A stretch of DNA of 64,000 bases from NCBI GenBank assembly GCA_030583925.1, contig CP129482.1, positions 1,798,001-1,862,000 on the forward strand, read 5' to 3'. The notes below the pieces were generated by a model that searched no databases, was not told where the DNA came from, and saw nothing but the letters and a program-made list of their open reading frames with translations. The stretch is from Anaerolineales bacterium (GTDB lineage Bacteria; Chloroflexota; Anaerolineae; Anaerolineales; Villigracilaceae). Positions 59,430 to 64,000 of the stretch are shown here, piece after piece. Every line of letters starts with the position of its first letter. The stretch's first letter is position 1. The position numbers and the translations under genes are program-made.

Positions 59430-62189
59430 CTAAAACAATTTCTCCTGTTTCGGCAACGCGTCGGCGCGCAGACGGGCGTTATCGGCATACATCATCAATT
59501 GCGGATCATCCTCGAAGACGCGCGCAGGGAGACGCTCCGCGACCTGGACGATGGTGACATACTCGCGTTCTTTCCAGGCGCGGCTGAATCCTGCGCGGAT
59601 CGCCTCAAGACGAAAAGTTTTTAGCCGCCCCTTGCCTTTGAGATATAGGGCAAACTCGCGCAGGAGACCCTTCTCGCGCAATGCCTGCATGTCGCTCTCT
59701 TTGCCAGGATCGGGCAAATACCAGCGATCCGTATCGTCTTTCAGGAAATTGTCTTCCAAGATGTCGCGCAGTTCAGGCATGGACTCGTATGAAACCTGGT
59801 GCAGTTCCTTTTTGAATTTGTTCGCCAACTCCGAATAGGTCTGCGGACCATCGCCCTGCTCAGAATCGAGTTGACGGCGCAGCCACTGGATTGCGCTCTT
59901 CTCGTCGGTGATGAATAGTGGCAACTGCTCGACGCGTTCCGCCTGCAAGCGCAGACGGTCATACTTTGCTGCCTGCGGGAAGGTGAAGAACATGCCATCG
60001 CGTTCGGCGAAACGTTCTTTCAAGCCTTGATAAAACTCAGGCGCGGAAAGCGGCACGGACAACCCGCGCTGGATGTGATACGCCACCATGCGGTCATAGA
60101 GGAGGTAAGGTGCGCGCTCTTCGATGAACTCGATGAGATGGTCTCCTTTGAGCGTTGGCGGAGCGACGTGCTCCAAATGCTGGCTAATGAATTCCCATGC
60201 CCCGCGTACACTGCCGTTTTCAGCAATAAATTTTTGCTCGAATTCCGCCGCGGGCTTGTAAGCAGAGATGATCAGGTCTTGCTTGACCGCGCTGGTGGTT
60301 GTGACTTGTTTGAATGTGCCTTGCTTTTTATCCAGCGTGCGAACATCCGCAATCATAAAGCCCGCCCGTAACAAGGCTTCGAGAATGCTGTTCCAAACGG
60401 CATTCTGTGAGTTATGAAACTCAACCGTCATCCAGCGATTGGGTTTGAGAACGCGGTAAAACTCACGAAAACAAGACTCCATCAATGCCTGATATTCAGG
60501 CAAACCCTTGCGCTGAGTTTTGTTCACTACCGCTTCGGGTTCGTTGTTCGTAAATACGCCCAGCCAGGCTTCCCATAGGAAGTTGAGTTCGGAATACATC
60601 AAATTGCCACCGAATGGTGGATCAACGAAAACATAATCAACAAAATTGCTATTCAGATTTGCGCTTTCTGAAGAATTCGCACCAATCAAGGCATCCAATC
60701 TATTATTTTGCAATTCAATTAATGCTTGAGAAATAAACTGAACGTTTCGTTGGAAAGAAAGGAATACGTTTGGTGGAGTTATGATGCTTGCAACATACAG
60801 AGTCCCCGATAAAGGTCCTCCACCTTTCTTATCGGCTCTGAAGCGGCGCAATTTAGAAGCATAAGGAATGATCGCTGTAAATACCAGTTTCAGTGCTTGC
60901 TTGGTACGAAAATCATCCTCTTTACTGATCTTGCTCCATAATGTCGCCAGCGCCCATAGATTGCAGCGGGTGTAGAAGTGGTGGGCGTGTGTAATGCCAG
61001 CATGAACTCCCGCACGCCACGTATCTCCCCAATTGTCGCCTTTGAACATCATGGGTGTAGTAGGAAAAGGATAAGGAATATCGCTGTTCTCGATCTTCTC
61101 GATGAGCGCCAGGTCATGTTCATCAGGGCGTTTTTCGTGGCGTTTTTTGCCTACTGAATAATTGATCAGCACGGGCACTTGCTTTGCCATGCGCACGGTC
61201 TGCCCCAGGGCGCGGTCATATTTGGTCTCGAAGGCGCGCTCGGCGCGCTGGGTGCGGCTCTCCTTGCGCGGGCTTTTGCTCAGGCGGGTACGGCAGGAGG
61301 GGCAGTCCCAATCCTCGCGCACACTCCCTTTTTTGTGATCCACTGCCACGTTCCAGAAGATCATCTCCGTCCCGCAGGATGGGCAGAGGAAAACATCTGA
61401 CCAAACAGTGTAATTGATTTTGCCTTTGACACGCTCTCCCTCACCCCTGTCCCCTCTCCCAGAGGGAGAGGGGGAAGCATGCCACGTTTCATACATCCAG
61501 CCGCATTCCTTTTCCACCTCTGCCAGAATGCGTTTGGCTTCGCGTTCGAAGGCGCGTGCATCTACAGGTGTGTTGTAGTTATAGGCAATGAAGGTCGCGG
61601 CGGGAGAGAGATCAATCAACACCGCTTTGCGCGCCCCCAACCGCGAGATGGGCTTATCTCCATCCCAGATCACGCCTTCTTCATCCACGCGGTAACCAAG
61701 GCTTTCCACGGTTTTCTTGTCGCCGCATAATTGCGCCGCGACGCCTGTCATGCCCGTGCCGCAAAAGCCGTCCAGCACCACGTCGCCAGGGTCGGTGTAA
61801 TGCAGAATGTAACGCATGATCGCTTTGTGCGGGACCTTGGTATGGTAAGAGTGCGCATTGTAGATCGGGTCGTTCTTGCCTTCAGACACATCCGAGGCGA
61901 AGGGATCGCGGTGATATGCCCTCACCCCTAACCCCTCTCCCGAAGGGAGAGGGGGACGTTCCCGTTCCCATTTCTCGATGATTTCAGCCAGAAAGGGATT
62001 CGGGCAGGCAGTGTAATAGGGCGGGTCGGAGAGCGCCAGAATCGCTTCGTCGCTGGCTTTCGGGAAACCTGGTGTCTTCCGAAATTCAGGATCCTGTAAA
62101 CGCAGGCGCAGTTTTTCCAACCAGACTCGGCGTTCTTCTTCGTTGCGTTGAGGAACGGTCTTTTCGGTAAGCAGATCCAGTTGAGGCAT
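59430..62189 (-). CDS. Site-specific DNA methyltransferase with repeat insertions
   Basis: The ATG at 62189 (GGAG five bases upstream) gives 919 residues. Motifs: SDPPYYTACPNPF near 54-66, HTKVPHKAIMRYI, SAM motif VVLDGFCGTGMTG near 137-149, a zinc ribbon (LCPSCGTEM, CPSCRTRL), and a second catalytic motif VDPPFGGNLMYSE near 522. DPPY/DPPF indicates N6-adenine or N4-cytosine methylation, presumably to mark self DNA. Two stretches, near residues 79-91 and 239-250, come from copies of a palindromic repeat read in different frames. It lies between the DUF6079 gene and the 1,193-residue gene, the place held by PglX-type enzymes in BREX loci. Confidence 0.85.
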   Translation of the reverse strand: MPQLDLLTEKTVPQRNEEERRVWLEKLRLRLQDPEFRKTPGFPKASDEAILALSDPPYYTACPNPFLAEIIEKWERERPPLPSGEGLGVRAYHRDPFASDVSEGKNDPIYNAHSYHTKVPHKAIMRYILHYTDPGDVVLDGFCGTGMTGVAAQLCGDKKTVESLGYRVDEEGVIWDGDKPISRLGARKAVLIDLSPAATFIAYNYNTPVDARAFEREAKRILAEVEKECGWMYETWHASPSPSGRGDRGEGERVKGKINYTVWSDVFLCPSCGTEMIFWNVAVDHKKGSVREDWDCPSCRTRLSKSPRKESRTQRAERAFETKYDRALGQTVRMAKQVPVLINYSVGKKRHEKRPDEHDLALIEKIENSDIPYPFPTTPMMFKGDNWGDTWRAGVHAGITHAHHFYTRCNLWALATLWSKISKEDDFRTKQALKLVFTAIIPYASKLRRFRADKKGGGPLSGTLYVASIITPPNVFLSFQRNVQFISQALIELQNNRLDALIGANSSESANLNSNFVDYVFVDPPFGGNLMYSELNFLWEAWLGVFTNNEPEAVVNKTQRKGLPEYQALMESCFREFYRVLKPNRWMTVEFHNSQNAVWNSILEALLRAGFMIADVRTLDKKQGTFKQVTTTSAVKQDLIISAYKPAAEFEQKFIAENGSVRGAWEFISQHLEHVAPPTLKGDHLIEFIEERAPYLLYDRMVAYHIQRGLSVPLSAPEFYQGLKERFAERDGMFFTFPQAAKYDRLRLQAERVEQLPLFITDEKSAIQWLRRQLDSEQGDGPQTYSELANKFKKELHQVSYESMPELRDILEDNFLKDDTDRWYLPDPGKESDMQALREKGLLREFALYLKGKGRLKTFRLEAIRAGFSRAWKEREYVTIVQVAERLPARVFEDDPQLMMYADNARLRADALPKQEKLF
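61440..61475 (-). repeat. Palindromic repeat inside methyltransferase gene, copy A
   Basis: A 36-base sequence (plus strand CTCACCCCTGTCCCCTCTCC and on) forms a CCCCTCTCCC/GGGAGAGGGG hairpin. It matches copy B at 32 of 36 positions. In the gene's frame it codes PSPSGRGDRGE. Confidence 0.88.
61921..61956 (-). repeat. Palindromic repeat inside methyltransferase gene, copy B
   Basis: Same 36-base element and same orientation as copy A, 481 bases away, so it is read in a different frame, coding PLPSGEGLGVR. It lies between the first DPPY motif and the SAM motif, where an extra loop seems tolerated. Confidence 0.88.
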
Positions 62190-62228
62190 GAGGTCTCCGA
62201 TTAAATTCAACTCATCATCATTTCAGAT

Positions 62229-62297
62229 GTCATTGCGAGTGGAGCGAAGCAATCCCCTCTTGGGCATAACGATTGCTTCTCGAAGATCGCAATGACA
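62229..62297. repeat. Intergenic palindromic repeat (TGTCATTGCGA type)
   Basis: TGTCATTGCGA at the left end pairs with TCGCAATGACA at the right, and GAAGCAATC pairs with GATTGCTTC further in, making a 69-base imperfect hairpin. Repeats beginning TGTCATTGCGAG are scattered through many bacterial genomes as non-autonomous palindromic elements. It fills the gap between the DUF6079 and methyltransferase genes. Confidence 0.82.
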
Positions 62298-62304
62298 TGA
62301 TTAC

Positions 62305-64000
62305 CTACCAATCCAATTCAATCCGAATCTTGTCGCGCTTCTTGTCGCCCAGTTGTTTCTGCAAAAGCGTATCCAGGCGTTGGTACAGTTCTTCCACGGT
62401 GCAGGGCATCCCAGCCTGTGTGAGCGCCAGCAGGAACTCAGTGCCATTCAGCACGACTTTCTCCAATCCCTGCAGAGCATCGTTCACTGATTGAACGAAA
62501 ATCTGGGAAACGCTGACGGGCAACTTCCCATCGCGAATGAACGATTGGATTTGTTCCCGATAAGGTGATTTAAGCAAAGCGACATCCTCGCTGACCTCGG
62601 GCTTTTGCAGTTCCTCGCGCAGGCGCGTCACCCAGGATGTGTGCAGGCGATCCAGTTCCTGAAGAACGGTATCCAATGTCTCATGCACAGACTTCCTCCC
62701 GCCTTCCGCGCGCGGGTCGAAGCCGCAATGTGGACATTCGGTATGCTCGCGCAAGTCGTCTTTAGTCAAGACGGGACAGGCGCGTAACGAATCGTTGAAA
62801 GTCTGTTGCAGTCGGCGAAATTCACTCTCTGGCAAAATCGAAACCTCCTGCAACGCCAGCAATTGCCTCCAGCGTGGGTCCTGCGTGAGAGAACGTTTGC
62901 GCTCATCGCCTGCTCGATCCAACCGCGCGCTCTGGTGAAGTTGCAGGTAGGCGTCCATGTAGGCGGAGCGCAGGTTGCTCAATCCGCCGTTTAAGCGGGA
63001 ATAAAGCGAAGGGTCGGAACGCGTTTTGGGATCGCGGAGCCAGCGGATTTGTTCTTGCCTGAGGCGGTTCGCTTCCGCCTGCCAGGGATGACTCGCGGGC
63101 AGTCGTAACTCCGCGCGGGTGACGTAATTCAGATGAGGCTGTAACGCCTGGAGCAATTCCCGCATCTGACTCAGTCTTTGCAGGGTCTCGCGTCCCTTGA
63201 GTTTGGCGCGCACCTCCGAGACGCTCAACCCAAACTGCCGCAAACGTCCAGGCGTGTTCAGACGCTCCAACGCTTGAAGCAGATCACGGTAGCCTTCCAG
63301 TTCCTTCCGCCATTGTTGGCTCTCTTCAGCCGACAAAATCATTTCGCCCAAATACCGCAATCCCTCGCGCAGGTTGTCGAGCGCCATTGCCAGGCGCGGC
63401 AGTTCGCTCTCTGCCAAACGACTTACATCCTGCGCGGCGCGTTCATGTTGCGACGAATCACTCACCCATTCCACGGGCAATCCCAGTCCCTCGAACAAGG
63501 CTTTGAGCGATTGTTCTGGCACAGGCTTGGGACGGGCGATAGTGGAAAAATGCGTGAGGTCGTTCACCTCGATCCGCGCCACCTCATCCAGGTCGTCGGA
63601 GGTGAAAGTGCGCCCCATCCATGTCAGGGTGATTTCGCCCTGGCGAAGAAGCGCGGCAAGAACCACCATCAACAATTCGGGTTCGAGATTGAAGGTCAAT
63701 TCGCGTTCGCGACGCGGATCCACGCCGATCAATTCCTTTCGATTCAAGACGCGCCCTGCGCCGAGCGCCTCCAGCCTGGATAAGATGGCTGAGGCATATT
63801 TCGATTCCGCGCCAGTGTATGCGGGCTGACCCTCCCCAATGCGAATCAACTCCAACCCTTCGAGAATACTCTGCGCCTGTTGGTTGAGCGGTCCGCCTGC
63901 CAGCGCGCGCAACGCTGCCTGACACGCCTGTGGCAGGGAGAGTTGGGTCAATTGAATGCGACCGAACGATGGATAGTCGCGATACTTCTTTTGAAAGTAA
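62305..64000 (-). CDS. C-terminal part of DUF6079 (BrxC/PglY-like) protein, cut by window edge
   Basis: The frame is open from the right edge to the stop at 62305 (565 codons); the TTG at 63951 is not taken as the start because the frame continues to the edge (YFQKKYRDYPSFGRIQLTQ). The visible part is helical with long coiled stretches, a zinc knuckle (ECPHCGFDP) and a Lys/Arg-rich end. I recognise it as the C-terminal region of DUF6079, the family of BREX BrxC/PglY proteins, whose N-terminal ATPase would lie outside the window. It heads the defence operon seen here and probably remodels or recruits the methyltransferase on DNA. Confidence 0.62.
   Translation of the reverse strand, partial: YFQKKYRDYPSFGRIQLTQLSLPQACQAALRALAGGPLNQQAQSILEGLELIRIGEGQPAYTGAESKYASAILSRLEALGAGRVLNRKELIGVDPRRERELTFNLEPELLMVVLAALLRQGEITLTWMGRTFTSDDLDEVARIEVNDLTHFSTIARPKPVPEQSLKALFEGLGLPVEWVSDSSQHERAAQDVSRLAESELPRLAMALDNLREGLRYLGEMILSAEESQQWRKELEGYRDLLQALERLNTPGRLRQFGLSVSEVRAKLKGRETLQRLSQMRELLQALQPHLNYVTRAELRLPASHPWQAEANRLRQEQIRWLRDPKTRSDPSLYSRLNGGLSNLRSAYMDAYLQLHQSARLDRAGDERKRSLTQDPRWRQLLALQEVSILPESEFRRLQQTFNDSLRACPVLTKDDLREHTECPHCGFDPRAEGGRKSVHETLDTVLQELDRLHTSWVTRLREELQKPEVSEDVALLKSPYREQIQSFIRDGKLPVSVSQIFVQSVNDALQGLEKVVLNGTEFLLALTQAGMPCTVEELYQRLDTLLQKQLGDKKRDKIRIELDW

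Noticed and set aside
62305..63951. Taking the TTG at 63951 as the true start of the DUF6079 gene
   Set aside because: The frame is open to the window edge with protein-like sequence before the TTG and no ribosome binding site, so the gene continues outside.
50096..64000. Calling the operon a complete BREX, DISARM or Druantia system
   Set aside because: No PglZ, DrmC or DruA-D-like sequence is visible and the large 1,193-residue protein has no recognised domain; only partial resemblance can be supported.
1..64000. tRNA, rRNA, integrase or attachment sites
   Set aside because: I looked for tRNA arms near operon ends and for tyrosine or serine recombinase motifs and saw none; the element's ends are not in view or not recognisable by eye.

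Overview
The window looks like a bacterial chromosome segment rich in accessory DNA, most likely from a Chloroflexota bacterium of the Anaerolineae type. The best hints are a secreted protein with a long Thr-Pro-rich linker, a Tad/Cpa-type ATPase set inside a conjugation-like operon, and many NB-ARC/TPR proteins. This is a guess from style; no rRNA or other taxonomic marker is present.

Region 1 (1-14.9 kb, minus strand) is a STAND-type defence or signalling locus taken apart into separate genes. Two NB-ARC switch proteins (one membrane anchored), six intact TPR proteins sharing one N-terminal domain, a TPR-TIR gene and a small membrane protein lie almost back to back. In a normal STAND protein these modules are fused. 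The TPR-TIR gene is interrupted by a 1,096-bp IS630-family element; removing it with one TA copy restores a perfect TIR reading frame. The N-terminus of another NB-ARC protein runs off the left edge.

Region 2 (15.0-28.9 kb, minus strand) is the transfer or pilus operon of an integrative conjugative-like element. It has a CpaB-like SAF protein, CpaE-like and CpaF/VirB11 ATPases, a VirB4-like ATPase, a VirD4/TraD-like coupling protein, several short membrane proteins and a Thr-Pro-linker surface protein. Three transcription units in it start at copies of one sequence element with exact internal spacing.

Region 3 (29.3-33.9 kb, plus strand) is an A+T-richer cargo pair: a DUF1837/HamA-like nuclease and a long DEVH helicase ending in a HIRAN-like domain, resembling Hachiman defence.

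Region 4 (34.4-49.9 kb, plus strand) is the replication and maintenance module: a CHC2/Toprim primase-like protein, SSB, a beta-clamp paralogue, RadC, about ten uncharacterised mobile-element proteins and a methyltransferase-SNF2 fusion. Several gene boundaries carry a strong hairpin just before the next ribosome binding site. A second IS630-type element sits exactly on the ssb stop codon and adds three residues to the SSB C-terminal tail.

Region 5 (50.1-64.0 kb, minus strand) is a second large defence-like operon: a DUF6079 (BrxC/PglY-like) protein running off the right edge, a DNA methyltransferase, a 1,193-residue protein of unknown family, a 1,661-residue DUF1998 helicase and a 232-residue protein. 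The combination overlaps BREX, DISARM and Druantia but matches none within the window, and is the best candidate for an undescribed system. The methyltransferase carries two copies of a palindromic repeat read in two different frames.
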